A stretch of DNA of 42,391 nucleotides from Desulfobulbus sp. Lineage in GTDB: Bacteria > Desulfobacterota > Desulfobulbia > Desulfobulbales > Desulfobulbaceae. The stretch is taken from NCBI RefSeq assembly GCF_030824455.1, contig NZ_JAVBXR010000119.1, forward strand, positions 1 to 42,391. The letters run 5' to 3'. Position numbers and translations under genes: made by a program. The notes below the pieces were generated by a model. The model saw only the letters and a program-made list of their open reading frames with translations, had not been told where the DNA came from and searched no databases. Positions 9,062 through 19,218 of the stretch are shown in pieces (positions within the stretch are counted from its first letter, which is position 1; each line of letters begins with the position of its first letter).

Positions 9062-10207
9062 TCAGGACAGGGCGCGTTGCATCCGTTGCAGGGCCTCGCC
9101 AAGGAGGGCGCGCGAACAGCCAAAGTTGAGGCGGACAAAGCCGGGCAGGCCGAATTCAGCCCCGTCGGAAAGGCCGACGCCGGCCTGCTCGAACAAGCGG
9201 CCCGGGCGACTGATCCCGGTCTGGCGCAGATCAAGCCAGGCTAGGTAGGTGGCCTCGATTTGGGCCACGGTCACACCGTTCATGTCGGCCACGGCCCGCA
9301 TTATCAGCTCCCGGTTGCCGCGCAGGTAGTCAAGCAAGGCCAGCCGCCACGGTTCGCCGAAACGGTAGGCCGCTTCGGCGGCGGCGTAGCCCAGCAGGTT
9401 GACGTGGGGAACAATGCCGTCCATGGCCCGGTGCAACGATTGCCGTAGGCCGGGGTCGGCAACCACGGCAAAGGAGCAGCCCAGGCCGGGGATGTTGTAG
9501 GTCTTGCTCGGGGCGTGGAGGGTGACGGTCCGGCGGGCGATCTCCGGCCCCAGCATCGCCAGGGGCAGATGGCGTTTGTCGGCGTCCAGGATCAGGTCGG
9601 CGTGGATCTCGTCGCTGCACACGAGCAGATCGTGGCGCAGGGCCAGTTCGGCCACGGCGCGCAGTTCCGGTTCGGTCCACACCCGACCCACCGGATTGTG
9701 CGGGTTGCACAGAAGCAGCAACCGGGTTCTCGGGCTGATTGCCCGCTCCATGGCCTCGATGTCCATCTCCCAGTGCAAACCGTTTTGGCGGAGCGGCACG
9801 GTGACGGCGGTCCGGCCCATCAGGGTCGGCGCACTCATAAACGGCGGATAGATCGGGATGCAGGTGAGAACCTCGTCGCCGATGTCGCCCGCCGCCCGAC
9901 AGACGACGTTGAGCCCGCAGACCAGACCGGGCAACCAGATCAGCCATTCCGGCTCAATGGCCCAGCCGTAGTGTTGTCGAAGATGGTCGGTTACTGCCGC
10001 GGTCAACGAGTCCGGGGCCAGGGTGTAGCCAAAGACGCCGTGGTCGATCCGGGCGTGCAGGGCCGCAAGCACCGCCGGCGGCGAGCGGAAATCCATATCC
10101 GCCACCCACAGGGGGATGACGTCGCGGCCCTGGTAACGGTTCCATTTCAGGCTGCTGCTGGCGCTCCGGTCCGGGACGGCGTCAAAATCAAAGGCGGTTG
10201 TGTTCAT
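9062..10207 (-). CDS. patB: PatB/MalY-family C-S lyase (cystathionine beta-lyase type aminotransferase)
   Basis: A 381-residue fold-type I PLP enzyme. The opening segment WVADMDFRSPP is characteristic of the MalY/PatB subfamily, which cleaves cystathionine to homocysteine, or cysteine to sulfide and pyruvate. LLLCNPHNPVGRVW and the PLP-lysine region HAPSKTYNIPGLG are clear. ATG 10207 is preceded by GGGAG at good spacing. Its start overlaps the stop of the upstream YdjM-like gene in ATGA, so the two are translationally coupled. The activity would fit the methionine/cysteine genes earlier in the window. The exact substrate cannot be read from sequence. Confidence 0.88.
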   Translation of the reverse strand: MNTTAFDFDAVPDRSASSSLKWNRYQGRDVIPLWVADMDFRSPPAVLAALHARIDHGVFGYTLAPDSLTAAVTDHLRQHYGWAIEPEWLIWLPGLVCGLNVVCRAAGDIGDEVLTCIPIYPPFMSAPTLMGRTAVTVPLRQNGLHWEMDIEAMERAISPRTRLLLLCNPHNPVGRVWTEPELRAVAELALRHDLLVCSDEIHADLILDADKRHLPLAMLGPEIARRTVTLHAPSKTYNIPGLGCSFAVVADPGLRQSLHRAMDGIVPHVNLLGYAAAEAAYRFGEPWRLALLDYLRGNRELIMRAVADMNGVTVAQIEATYLAWLDLRQTGISRPGRLFEQAGVGLSDGAEFGLPGFVRLNFGCSRALLGEALQRMQRALS

Positions 10208-10731
10208 TTTTGTGCTCCCGCGAGTCCGCAACCTGCGGATTGAAGAGGGCGTCGCCACAGATAAACGGCGAAGCCAACAACCGCCAGTTCCAGGGCAAAA
10301 GACCAGTGGAGGATAAAATTGAGCCACCACGGTTTGTAGAGGGCCGGTACGGTAAACAACGAAAAGCGTTGGTTAACAAAGGGCGCGAGCCACCAGATGT
10401 CGCCGACAATGCTGTCCAGGACCATATGCGCCAAGCCGTTGAGTGTAAAAATAAAGGCCAAGGCGGCATGGCATTGTTTTCGTCCCGACAGCAGCCATAC
10501 GCCTGCCGCGAGCGACAACCCGAACCAGAAGAGAGGGAAATGGATGAAATAGGTGTGATGGTGATGTTGGCGGTGATCGACCAGATGGAAGTAGAGCATG
10601 TCGAAGTCGGGTGCAACGGCCCCCAGCATCCCGGCAAACAAAAAACGTGTTCCCTGGGTTCCCGCCCACTGAAGGCGCGGTCGGAGCAGGGCTGAAATGA
10701 TGTAACCCGCAGGAAGGTGGCCGATAAACAT
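10204..10731 (-). CDS. YdjM-like membrane-bound putative metal-dependent hydrolase
   Basis: About 175 residues with several hydrophobic segments and conserved polar motifs of the YdjM family: GHLPAGY at the start, APDFDMLYF, a histidine run (DHRQHHHHTYF) and AHMVLDS. These His/Asp positions suggest a metal site within the membrane. Function in the family is poorly known. ATG 10731 is chosen because family members start MxxxHLPAGY; a GTG at 10752 inside a short tandem repeat is possible. The stop overlaps the patB start (ATGA). Confidence 0.72.
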   Translation of the reverse strand: MFIGHLPAGYIISALLRPRLQWAGTQGTRFLFAGMLGAVAPDFDMLYFHLVDHRQHHHHTYFIHFPLFWFGLSLAAGVWLLSGRKQCHAALAFIFTLNGLAHMVLDSIVGDIWWLAPFVNQRFSLFTVPALYKPWWLNFILHWSFALELAVVGFAVYLWRRPLQSAGCGLAGAQK

Positions 10732-10740
10732 GGGCTGGGT

Positions 10741-10766
10741 CTTACGTCTCACTCTTACGTCTCACT
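10741..10766. repeat. 13-bp perfect tandem duplication
   Basis: CTTACGTCTCACT is present twice head to tail (10741-10753 and 10754-10766), right at the 5' end of the YdjM-like gene. It creates an alternative in-frame GTG start at 10752 and may change the translation start region. It looks like simple slippage duplication. Confidence 0.6.
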
Positions 10767-10875
10767 GGGCGCGCGGCAACCGCAAAAGGCGCGCCGCGCA
10801 CCCTCCAGACGACGGCATGGCGCGTCAGTCTGGAAGGCGGGCGGCGGAATCGTGCCGCGCGAGACCAGGGGAACC

Positions 10876-12561
<1,686 letters not shown>

Positions 12562-12797
12562 GCGCTCTGCTTCCTCTCTGCGGATATTTCGTTAAAATGC
12601 CTCGGTTGGGCGCCGGGGACGTTGTCGTGGCGTCGCTGTGCGTCGGCGGCTTGGGCAAGGCGTTCACGCCTTTTATGCCTCTGCCGCCGTGCGCCTCGCC
12701 ATCTTACCCGCAACAGGCCGGTCCGGCAATTCTTCTTGGCCACATAATGGCGCAATGGAGCCGCCGGCAGGGCGGTAGCTGGTTGCCGCTTCTGGCG

Positions 12798-13172
12798 CTA
12801 GGGTCGGGTTTCCGGGAGAGTTTCCGGGTCGGTTTCAAGATCCTGATACGCGGCGACGACAAAGCGCGGGGTGCAGACCGCAAGAAAGATGAGGTCAATC
12901 GCGCCGGTGTTGGCGATGCGCTGGCGGCAACCAGGCGGAATCTGCACGGCGTCGCCGGGGCCGACCGGCCTGGGCGGTTGGTCGCCGATCTCAACTAGGC
13001 CGTTGCCCTGGAGGATCAGATACCGTTCCCGAATGGCCGCAAGGCTGTGCCAGTGGGTGGTGCGGCCGGCTTCCACGCGGGCGCGGGCCACGGACACCGC
13101 CGGGTCCTCGGGGGTGTTGTGCAGTTCAATGATGAAACAACCTTCTTCAAAGTAATACTCGTCGCTCGCCAT
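12798..13172 (-). CDS. Small single-domain cupin protein
   Basis: A 124-residue cupin with the first metal-binding motif THWHSLAAIRERYLILQGNG (His, His and Glu in the usual order) and the second motif PGDAVQIPPGCRQRI. It could bind a metal and a small ligand, but no substrate can be assigned. CGGAG lies 8 bases before ATG 13172. It follows the LysE-type exporter gene by 35 bp and probably belongs to the EamA-AraC-LysE-cupin run. The 236 bp between it and ettA holds no gene I can support. Confidence 0.78.
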   Translation of the reverse strand: MASDEYYFEEGCFIIELHNTPEDPAVSVARARVEAGRTTHWHSLAAIRERYLILQGNGLVEIGDQPPRPVGPGDAVQIPPGCRQRIANTGAIDLIFLAVCTPRFVVAAYQDLETDPETLPETRP

Positions 13173-13207
13173 GGTTTTGCTCCGTGGTTGATCGGCCGCT
13201 GCTCAAT

Positions 13208-13816
13208 TCAATTGATGGCCAGGAAAACGCCGAACGCCGCCAGGACGGCGCCGGCGCATTTTTCGATTCTGAAGATCCACGCGCCTAGCCAGGTTTTGAC
13301 GCGGTTGTTGCCCAGGGCCGCCGCCAGGCCTGCGTCCCAGAACAGCACCAGCGCCGCCATCCACAGGCCGTACAGGGCGCGCGCCCCGAGGCTGGTCTGC
13401 GGCGAGACCATGGCCGTGAACAGGCTGAGGTAGAAAACCGCGTTTTTGGGGTTGAGCAGCCCCGACATGAATCCCAGGGCAAACTGGCGCCGCAGGCTGG
13501 GAACATGGAGCGCCGAGCCTACGCCGCCGTTGTCCAGGGGCCGCATGGGCGCGCGTAGCAGCAGGACGCCGATGTAGATCAGGTAAGCCGCGCCGAGCGC
13601 GCGCAGGACGAGCATCAGCTCCGTCCATTGCCGCACTGTTTCCAGGCCCAGCACCGCCAGGAGCAGGTAGACCGCATTGGCCCCGGCAATGCCGGCGCAG
13701 ACCGCGAAGGCGTACCGCAGCGGCAGGCGCAGGGCGGTCTGCAGGATGAGAAAGAAATCTGGCCCTGGGCTGAGCAGGGCCAGGAAATGGGCCGAGGCAA
13801 TAAGTAGAAACTCCAT
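13208..13816 (-). CDS. LysE/RhtB-family exporter
   Basis: A 202-residue inner-membrane transporter with about six hydrophobic segments. The N-terminal segment AHFLALLSPGPDFFLILQ is the family hallmark. Members export amino acids or derivatives such as lysine, homoserine, threonine or cysteine. GGAGGA lies directly before ATG 13816. It starts 47 bp after an AraC-type regulator gene, a very common pairing in which the regulator controls the exporter. Given the sulfur amino-acid genes nearby the substrate might be an amino acid of that group, but this is inference only. Confidence 0.87.
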   Translation of the reverse strand: MEFLLIASAHFLALLSPGPDFFLILQTALRLPLRYAFAVCAGIAGANAVYLLLAVLGLETVRQWTELMLVLRALGAAYLIYIGVLLLRAPMRPLDNGGVGSALHVPSLRRQFALGFMSGLLNPKNAVFYLSLFTAMVSPQTSLGARALYGLWMAALVLFWDAGLAAALGNNRVKTWLGAWIFRIEKCAGAVLAAFGVFLAIN

Positions 13817-13863
13817 GAACTCCTCCGTTTTTTCGGGGGAGCATAGCCGGTTGCGGCTGGCAA

Positions 13864-14670
13864 TTATTGGATAAAATTGACCTGGTATTCCCTCGGGGTG
13901 ACTGTGGTCATGGCCTTAAAGTGGCGGTGGAAATGGCTCTGATCAAAAAAACCGCATTCCAGGGCGGTCTCGCCGATGTCGCGGCCCTGCTGGAGAAGGC
14001 GTCGGGCCTGGTTGATCCGGCAGTTCATCCGGTAGGCGTGGGGGGTGATGCCGGCGGCCTCCTTGAATTGACGGATCAGGGTGCAGGCGTTGGCGCCGAG
14101 ATCGGCGGCCAGATGCTCCAGGGTGAGATCATCGGCGAGGTCGGCGGCTAGCCGGGCCTTGAGCTGCTCGACCCGCTGGGCGATGGATCGGATCGGTTCA
14201 CCGGGTTCGCAGGTTCGGAGAAAGATTGCCGTGGCCAGGTCAATCAGATGCTGTTCCTTTTCGAGCAGCGGGCTGTTTTCGGTCAGGATTGCCACCGCCG
14301 CAAGGTACTGGTCGTACAGGGCCGGATCGTCGAGCAGGGAAGAGCGCGTTGGCGCAAACCGTTCGCTCTGCCAGAGCGATTGCTGCACCCGCAGGCACCA
14401 GTCGGTTTCCAGGTAGAGCATGCAATAGCTACGCGGGGCGGCGTTGTCCTGATTGCAGGCGTGCAGGGTTTCCGGGTTGATCAGGGCCAGCGCGCCGGGT
14501 CGCAATCGGTGGCTGCGGTCTTCCACCCGGTAGAGGATCTCGCCCTGGGTGACCGCGCCGATGCTGAAGCAGCCGTGGATATGGGGTTTGAAGGTGCGGA
14601 CGCTGGCCTGCGAGACGCGGCATTCGACAAAGGGCAGACGGGGATCGGTGAAAAAATGTTCCTGGCGCAT
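13864..14670 (-). CDS. AraC-family transcriptional regulator with N-terminal cupin domain
   Basis: A 268-residue regulator. The N-terminal part (about 10-135) has the AraC ligand-binding/dimerisation cupin pattern (HIHGCFSIGAVTQGE, RPGALALINPETLHAC). The C-terminal about 100 residues carry two helix-turn-helix units; the second ends with GFFDQSHFHRHFKAMTTVTPREY, the AraC signature. GAGGAG precedes ATG 14670. It lies between an EamA transporter and a LysE exporter gene and most likely controls one or both in response to a small metabolite. Confidence 0.9.
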   Translation of the reverse strand: MRQEHFFTDPRLPFVECRVSQASVRTFKPHIHGCFSIGAVTQGEILYRVEDRSHRLRPGALALINPETLHACNQDNAAPRSYCMLYLETDWCLRVQQSLWQSERFAPTRSSLLDDPALYDQYLAAVAILTENSPLLEKEQHLIDLATAIFLRTCEPGEPIRSIAQRVEQLKARLAADLADDLTLEHLAADLGANACTLIRQFKEAAGITPHAYRMNCRINQARRLLQQGRDIGETALECGFFDQSHFHRHFKAMTTVTPREYQVNFIQ

Positions 14671-14727
14671 GGCGACGCTCCTCTCAACGAGGCTTGAGCC
14701 TGAACCTGGACCTGGACACGTGCGGCC

Positions 14728-15630
14728 CTAAACCTGTTGGCCCCGCGCCGTGAGCATCGGCCACAACTGGGACAGCAGCATGCCGGCGAGCATCAGGCCG
14801 CAGCCGGTCAGGGCCCGGCCGGAGAGCATCTCGCCCAGCAGCAGCCAACCGCCGAGGGCGGCAAAAGGCGATTCCAGGCTCAGCAGAATGGCGGCGTGCG
14901 AGGGGTGGGCCTTGCGCTGCACCACCACCTGCAGGGTGTAGCCCGCGCCCACCGAGCAGACGCCGCCGTAGAAAATGGGCACAGCCGCGTCTCGGATGGC
15001 CTGCAGGGTGATGGTCTCAAGGAACACTGCGGTCAGCAGGCTGAGCGCACCGCACACGAAGAATTGGACCATGGCCAGACGCACCGGCACGGTTCGGGGC
15101 GAGAGCCAGGACAGCGCCAGCACGTGGCCGGCCCAGAAGATCGCGCCGATCAGCTCCAGCAGGTCGCCGGGTTCGAGCCGGAAATCCTGAGTGACGCTGA
15201 GCAGATACAAGCCGACAGCGGCTGCTGCGGCCCCGATCCAGGTGCCGGCATTGGTCCGCTGCCGGAAAAAGAGACCGATCATCGGCACCAGCACCACATA
15301 CAGCCCGGTGATGAATCCAGCCTTGCCGGCGGTGGTGTATTGCAGGCCAACCTGCTGCAGGGTGGCGGCGATGAACAGCACCACCCCGGCCAGCAGCCCG
15401 GCCTTGGCCAGGGGGATTTGCTGCTGTTTGGGAGCCAGGGGAACCGAGCTTCGGCCCAGGGCCAGCGGCAACAGGCAAAGGCCGCCGAGGATAAAACGGA
15501 TGCCGTTGAAGGCGTAGGGGCCGAGGTGGTCCATACCGACCCGCTGGGCGACAAAACCAAAGCCCCAGATGAGCGCGACCAGGAGCAGGAGCAGATCGGC
15601 CTGGGCGGTAGCGTGTTTTTCTCCTTGCAT
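14728..15630 (-). CDS. EamA-family (DMT superfamily) transporter
   Basis: About 300 residues with ten predicted membrane segments arranged as two EamA repeats. The first begins LLLLLVALIWGFGFVAQR and the second GDLLELIGAIFWAGHVLALSW, both typical of drug/metabolite transporters. ATG 15630 is chosen because the protein then begins a few residues before the first membrane segment; the longer frame to 15744 would overlap the divergent lipoprotein gene. The substrate is unknown. The gene is first in a likely run with the AraC regulator, LysE exporter and cupin genes. Confidence 0.85.
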   Translation of the reverse strand: MQGEKHATAQADLLLLLVALIWGFGFVAQRVGMDHLGPYAFNGIRFILGGLCLLPLALGRSSVPLAPKQQQIPLAKAGLLAGVVLFIAATLQQVGLQYTTAGKAGFITGLYVVLVPMIGLFFRQRTNAGTWIGAAAAAVGLYLLSVTQDFRLEPGDLLELIGAIFWAGHVLALSWLSPRTVPVRLAMVQFFVCGALSLLTAVFLETITLQAIRDAAVPIFYGGVCSVGAGYTLQVVVQRKAHPSHAAILLSLESPFAALGGWLLLGEMLSGRALTGCGLMLAGMLLSQLWPMLTARGQQV

Positions 15631-15742
15631 TCTTACCGGTGTCCTGTTTTCCTTGAGGAAAAGTTGTTGTTTGGAGAAGGGGAAAAGAAGACGCACGCCT
15701 CCCTTTTCCGGACAAAAAATCAAACTCTTGCGGAGCGTACAC

Positions 15743-16258
15743 ATGTCGAAATTTGTTCAGCTGACGACGGCTGCGATGATCCTGGCCGCCGTTTCCGGAT
15801 GCGGCGTTCAAAAATATGTCGGCTTGGAGGGCGACGACCGGACCGTGTACAGCGGGCCAATGTATCCGGCCACCAGCAAAATAGCCATTGCTTTTCAACC
15901 GGCGCAGGTGGGCAAATCCTGCCGGGTCTTTGCCGAAGCCCTGGCGCAGTTTCCCGCCAACGCCACGGGCAAGGACATTGAATCCGCCGTGCTCGGCGAG
16001 GCCGGGAAACGCGGCGCCGAGCAGGTGCTGATCGGCCGAAGCCGGCAAGCCGAGGACGACGAAGGTCTGCAGTTTCTGTACTTCGGCCCGACCCACGAAT
16101 ACCTGTGCTCGGATCAGTGCGGCGGCTGGAGATTTGGTTACGAATTCTGGGAAAAACAAGGGGAATGGGTGTCGCTCGGCTATGGCCAATGGGGCAAGAG
16201 CGAGGCCCGTTTTGAAAGCCCGCTGGTCATGCAGATGGTGATGCTGCGCTGCCAGTAA
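15743..16258 (+). CDS. Outer-membrane or periplasmic lipoprotein of unknown function
   Basis: A 171-residue protein starting MSKFVQLTT, with a hydrophobic signal and lipobox VSGC (Cys20), so it should be lipidated and exported. The mature part has four further cysteines (KSC in the middle, LCSDQC, and one near the end) and a KQGEWVSLGYGQW segment. I do not recognise a family. It diverges from the EamA transporter gene with only 112 bp between the starts, so the two promoters are close together. The longer frame upstream to 15569 is antisense to the transporter and is not used. Confidence 0.7.
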   Translation: MSKFVQLTTAAMILAAVSGCGVQKYVGLEGDDRTVYSGPMYPATSKIAIAFQPAQVGKSCRVFAEALAQFPANATGKDIESAVLGEAGKRGAEQVLIGRSRQAEDDEGLQFLYFGPTHEYLCSDQCGGWRFGYEFWEKQGEWVSLGYGQWGKSEARFESPLVMQMVMLRCQ

Positions 16259-16336
16259 GGCGCGGCTGAAATCGTGTTCTCTTTCTCAATCAAGCGAATA
16301 ATGAAGCGCAGCGCAAAACCTTGCCGACAAAGGTTT

Positions 16337-16455
16337 GAGATTTCTCCTCGCTGTGCTCGTCGGGATGACAGCCCCAAAGAAACGCCTGAAAAACGATTGT
16401 TTTATCCCTTGGCCAACGTTCTTTTTCTGTCATCTCGACCGAAGGGAGAGATCTC
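16337..16455. repeat. MITE-like imperfect inverted repeat
   Basis: The left arm at 16337-16370 starts GAGATTTCTCCTCG and ends GGGATGACA. The right arm at 16428-16455 is TGTCATCTCGACCGAAGGGAGAGATCTC; its reverse complement matches the left arm at both ends. The arms are about 30 nt and 57 bp apart. Sequences of the type GAGATTTCTC...GACA are scattered widely in bacterial genomes as small non-coding repeats. It lies between converging genes and carries no frame of interest. Confidence 0.55.
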
Positions 16456-16513
16456 GCCTTTATAGGACAAGCAAACACGGTTCGCTTTTGCAATGGAAAG
16501 AGCATTAAACACC

Positions 16514-16550
16514 AACGACCGGGTCGGAAACACTTTCCGGCCCGGTCGTT
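16514..16550. terminator. Strong hairpin between convergent genes
   Basis: AACGACCGGG (16514-16523) pairs with CCCGGTCGTT (16541-16550), and inside it CGGAAA pairs with TTTCCG around CAC. On the plus strand TTTCGTTGTTG follows, so this is a good intrinsic terminator for transcription coming from the lipoprotein side. On the minus strand it lies 63 bp after the stop of the pyruvate kinase fusion gene, so it may stop both transcripts. Confidence 0.75.
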
Positions 16551-16613
16551 TCGTTGTTGCGGCGGATGTTCGCGCAACCTGCCGAAGGCGCCCGGCAGAT
16601 CACGCATCTTTTT

Positions 16614-18404
16614 TTACTCCCTTTCCACCCGAATCACCTGCACGGCGGCCATCTGGCGGATGCCGCTGCGGGTGACCCTCGCCCCCTCGACCACGGCGAT
16701 AATCTCGCCGGCATGGACGTATCCCCATTCCCGCGCCATGGCCAGCGAGCGAAAGACCATTTCGGTGCGCCCCAGATCCTCGCGGATGATCAGCGGAAAG
16801 ATGTTGTTGTACAGGCCCGCGTGCCGCGCCACATGCAGCGACTTGGTCACCAGCAGGGTCGGGGCCTTGCGGTTCCACTTGGAGAGAATCGGATAGAGCG
16901 TGCCGTCCGGATCGATCAGCAGGGTGGCGCTGGTGGTGCTGAGATTGGCCACCACCGAAAGGGCCGGGTAGACCGCCGCATCCTTTTCCAGTTCCTCGAC
17001 GTGTTCGGCGCTGGGGCGGGAGTAGCGCTCCTCCTCGCAGATGATTGAGGCCATGGTCCGCACCACGTTGACCGGGTCGACCCCGGTGGCGGTCTCCTGC
17101 GACAGCATCACCGCGTCGGTTCCCTCCTTGATCGCCATGCTGACGTCAGTCACCTCGGCGCGGGTTGGTCGGGCGTTGACGGTCATCGAGTCGAGCATCT
17201 GGGTGGCGGTGATAACCGGGGTGTTCATCTCCCAGCAGAGTTGAATGATCCGCTCCTGGATGCGCGGTACCCGCGCCGCCGGCAGTTCAACCCCCATGTC
17301 GCCCCGGGCGATCATGATCGCGTCGGCCACCTCGATGATCTCGCGGATGTTCTGCACCGCCTCCGGCTTCTCGATCTTGGCCACCACCTTGAGATTGCGT
17401 TTGCCCGAGGACTTGATGTAGTTCTTAATCCGCCAAACGTCCTCGGCGCTGCGCACAAACGAGAGCGCCACGTAATCGATGGAATGGTTGAGCCCCCAGT
17501 CGAGGTCCTGCCAGTCCTTCTCGGTGACGCTGGGCAGCGAGAGCGCGGTGGAGGGCAGATTGATGCCCTTGCTCGATTTCAGCATGCCGCCGACAATCAC
17601 CTCGCAGTGCACCTCGTCCGTTCCCTCCTTGAGCACCCGCAACTCCAGCAACCCGTCGTCGAGCAGCACCGGATCGCCCACGCGCAGATCGGCCAGAATA
17701 ATCGGGGTGATGGTCGAGATCCGGTCCACCGTGCCTTCAATCGGTTCCGCCTGAATCACCAGCACCTCGCCGGTGAGCAACCGGATGGCCCCGTCCTGCA
17801 TCAAGCCGGTGCGGATTTTGGGGCCGCACAGGTCCTGGAGTACGGCAATCGGCTTTTCCCAGGCCTTTTCCGCCTCGCGCACCGCCATCAGGGTGGCCTC
17901 GTGGGCCTCGTAGGTCCCGTGCGAGAAGTTGAGCCGGGCCACGTCCATGCCGGCCAGGATCATTTTGCCCAGCATCTCCGGGGTGTTGCTGGCCGGGCCG
18001 ATGGTGCAGACGATCTTGGCCTTTTTGTTGACGCTGGTGTGTTCCAGCCGGGGAATGCTGGCCAGCCGTTTGAACAGGTCGTCGAAATCAAAGGGCTTGG
18101 CGATCACCCCCAGCACGTTGGCGGCCTCGCCCAGCCGCTCCAACATCTTCGGGTCGTCGGGAGTGGAGGTGATGATCAGGATGGGCAGGTGCGGACTGAC
18201 CACCTGGATGGCCTCGATGAACTTGAACCCGTCCCAGTGCGGCATTTGGATGTCGCTGAGGATGACGTCGTAGGCGCTTGAGGTGGCCCGCTGGAACCCC
18301 TGGTGGCCGTTGTCGGCGGTGTCGACGATAAACCCTTCCTTTTCCAGACGGGTGCGCAGCAGGTGTTGGGTGGGTTTGGAATCTTCAAGAACGAGAATGC
18401 GCAT
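16614..18404 (-). CDS. pyk: Response-regulator receiver domain fused to pyruvate kinase
   Basis: A 596-residue fusion. Residues 1-120 form a CheY-like receiver with every key residue: acidic pair Glu7-Asp8, phosphoacceptor Asp51 in LSDIQMP, Thr79 and Lys103 in IAKPFD. From about residue 128 a complete pyruvate kinase of about 470 residues follows: KIVCTIGPAS, MDVARLNFSHG, the KIEKPEAV active-site signature with its catalytic lysine, ARGDMGVEL and ITATQMLDSM. The enzyme makes pyruvate and ATP from phosphoenolpyruvate and ADP. The C-terminal domain is shorter in recognisable features than in typical kinases. ATG 18404 has GGAG 7 bases upstream; an upstream in-frame ATG at 18455 has none. No kinase gene is adjacent, so the phosphodonor is unknown. 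The hypothesis is that phosphorylation of Asp51 controls enzyme activity. Confidence 0.93.
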   Translation of the reverse strand: MRILVLEDSKPTQHLLRTRLEKEGFIVDTADNGHQGFQRATSSAYDVILSDIQMPHWDGFKFIEAIQVVSPHLPILIITSTPDDPKMLERLGEAANVLGVIAKPFDFDDLFKRLASIPRLEHTSVNKKAKIVCTIGPASNTPEMLGKMILAGMDVARLNFSHGTYEAHEATLMAVREAEKAWEKPIAVLQDLCGPKIRTGLMQDGAIRLLTGEVLVIQAEPIEGTVDRISTITPIILADLRVGDPVLLDDGLLELRVLKEGTDEVHCEVIVGGMLKSSKGINLPSTALSLPSVTEKDWQDLDWGLNHSIDYVALSFVRSAEDVWRIKNYIKSSGKRNLKVVAKIEKPEAVQNIREIIEVADAIMIARGDMGVELPAARVPRIQERIIQLCWEMNTPVITATQMLDSMTVNARPTRAEVTDVSMAIKEGTDAVMLSQETATGVDPVNVVRTMASIICEEERYSRPSAEHVEELEKDAAVYPALSVVANLSTTSATLLIDPDGTLYPILSKWNRKAPTLLVTKSLHVARHAGLYNNIFPLIIREDLGRTEMVFRSLAMAREWGYVHAGEIIAVVEGARVTRSGIRQMAAVQVIRVERE

Positions 18405-18577
18405 GGCAGGCTCCAGAGCGGATTTCAGGTTGTTTTCAATGATTCTCTGTAGCATAGTGGAAAAACGACAAAAGAGGCAAAGGGAAATGTCCGGGGTGGG
18501 TGGGAACCGGCGGATTTCCCGGTTGCGGTGATCGCAGGATGAACATTCGGGGAACCCCCGAAAACGTGGAGGAAGGT

Positions 18578-18877
18578 ATGCAGGTGATTCTTGATTTATG
18601 TCTTGTGCCGCTGGGCGTGGGCGTGTCAGTGTCCCAATATGTGGCCGAGTGCCACCGGGTGTTGCAGGAGGCCGGGTTGAAACACCAGCTGCACGCCTAC
18701 GGGACCAACATCGAGGGTGATTGGGACGCGGTGATGGCGGCGGTCAAGCGCTGCCACGAACGGGTGCATGAGATGGGCGCGCCGCGCATCACCACCACCA
18801 TCAAGCTCGGCACCCGCACCGACCGTGAACAGACCATGGCCGACAAGGTGCAGAGCGTGGAGAAGAAGCTGCAGTAG
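18578..18877 (+). CDS. MTH1187/YkoF-type thiamine-binding family protein
   Basis: A 99-residue protein of the small family formerly called DUF77. VSQYVAECHRVLQEAGL, HAYGTNIEGDWDAVMAAVK and a terminal DRE-KVQSVEKKL pattern are typical. Members form ferredoxin-like tetramers, and some bind thiamine or its pyrimidine part; the cellular role here is unproven. GGAGGAAGG lies directly before ATG 18578. The gene diverges from the pyruvate kinase fusion gene with 173 bp between starts. Pyruvate metabolism uses thiamine diphosphate enzymes, but a functional link is speculation. Confidence 0.85.
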   Translation: MQVILDLCLVPLGVGVSVSQYVAECHRVLQEAGLKHQLHAYGTNIEGDWDAVMAAVKRCHERVHEMGAPRITTTIKLGTRTDREQTMADKVQSVEKKLQ

Positions 18878-18948
18878 GGTTTTGAGGTGGAATGATGCGG
18901 CTTGCAGGGGAGCGGGCACCGAAGGAGTGCTTTCGGAGGTAATGGTAG

Positions 18949-19206
18949 GTGCATAGTATTGTTGAGGATATTTTTAGGGAAATCCTCAGGTTTGTCTTCT
19001 GCGTGGTCCTCGGGTGGTTTTTCTTCTGGACCGGTGAAATTGTTCTCACTGTTGCATCATTTGGATGGCATCGTCCACGGTGGGACGGGTATTCAGGCGC
19101 CGGCGCCTTGAAATGGGTGTTTTCTGAGACGGCTCTTACCGCATTGGGCTTTGCCTTTTGGCTTGCAACCTTTCCCTTGGCCTACGATTTTTTCACCAAC
19201 TTATAG
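18949..19206 (+). CDS. Small two-segment membrane protein, unknown
   Basis: An 85-residue protein with two hydrophobic segments (about 12-36 and 61-80) separated by a short polar stretch rich in Gly, Trp and Arg (GWHRPRWDGYSGAG). The start is GTG 18949, supported by a perfect GGAGGT at 18935-18940 and 8-base spacing. It is 71 bp after the thiamine-binding gene and may be in the same transcript. No family recognised. The gene ends 12 bp before the end of the convergent zinc-ribbon gene. Confidence 0.6.
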   Translation: MHSIVEDIFREILRFVFCVVLGWFFFWTGEIVLTVASFGWHRPRWDGYSGAGALKWVFSETALTALGFAFWLATFPLAYDFFTNL

Positions 19207-19218
19207 AAATAACGTTCG

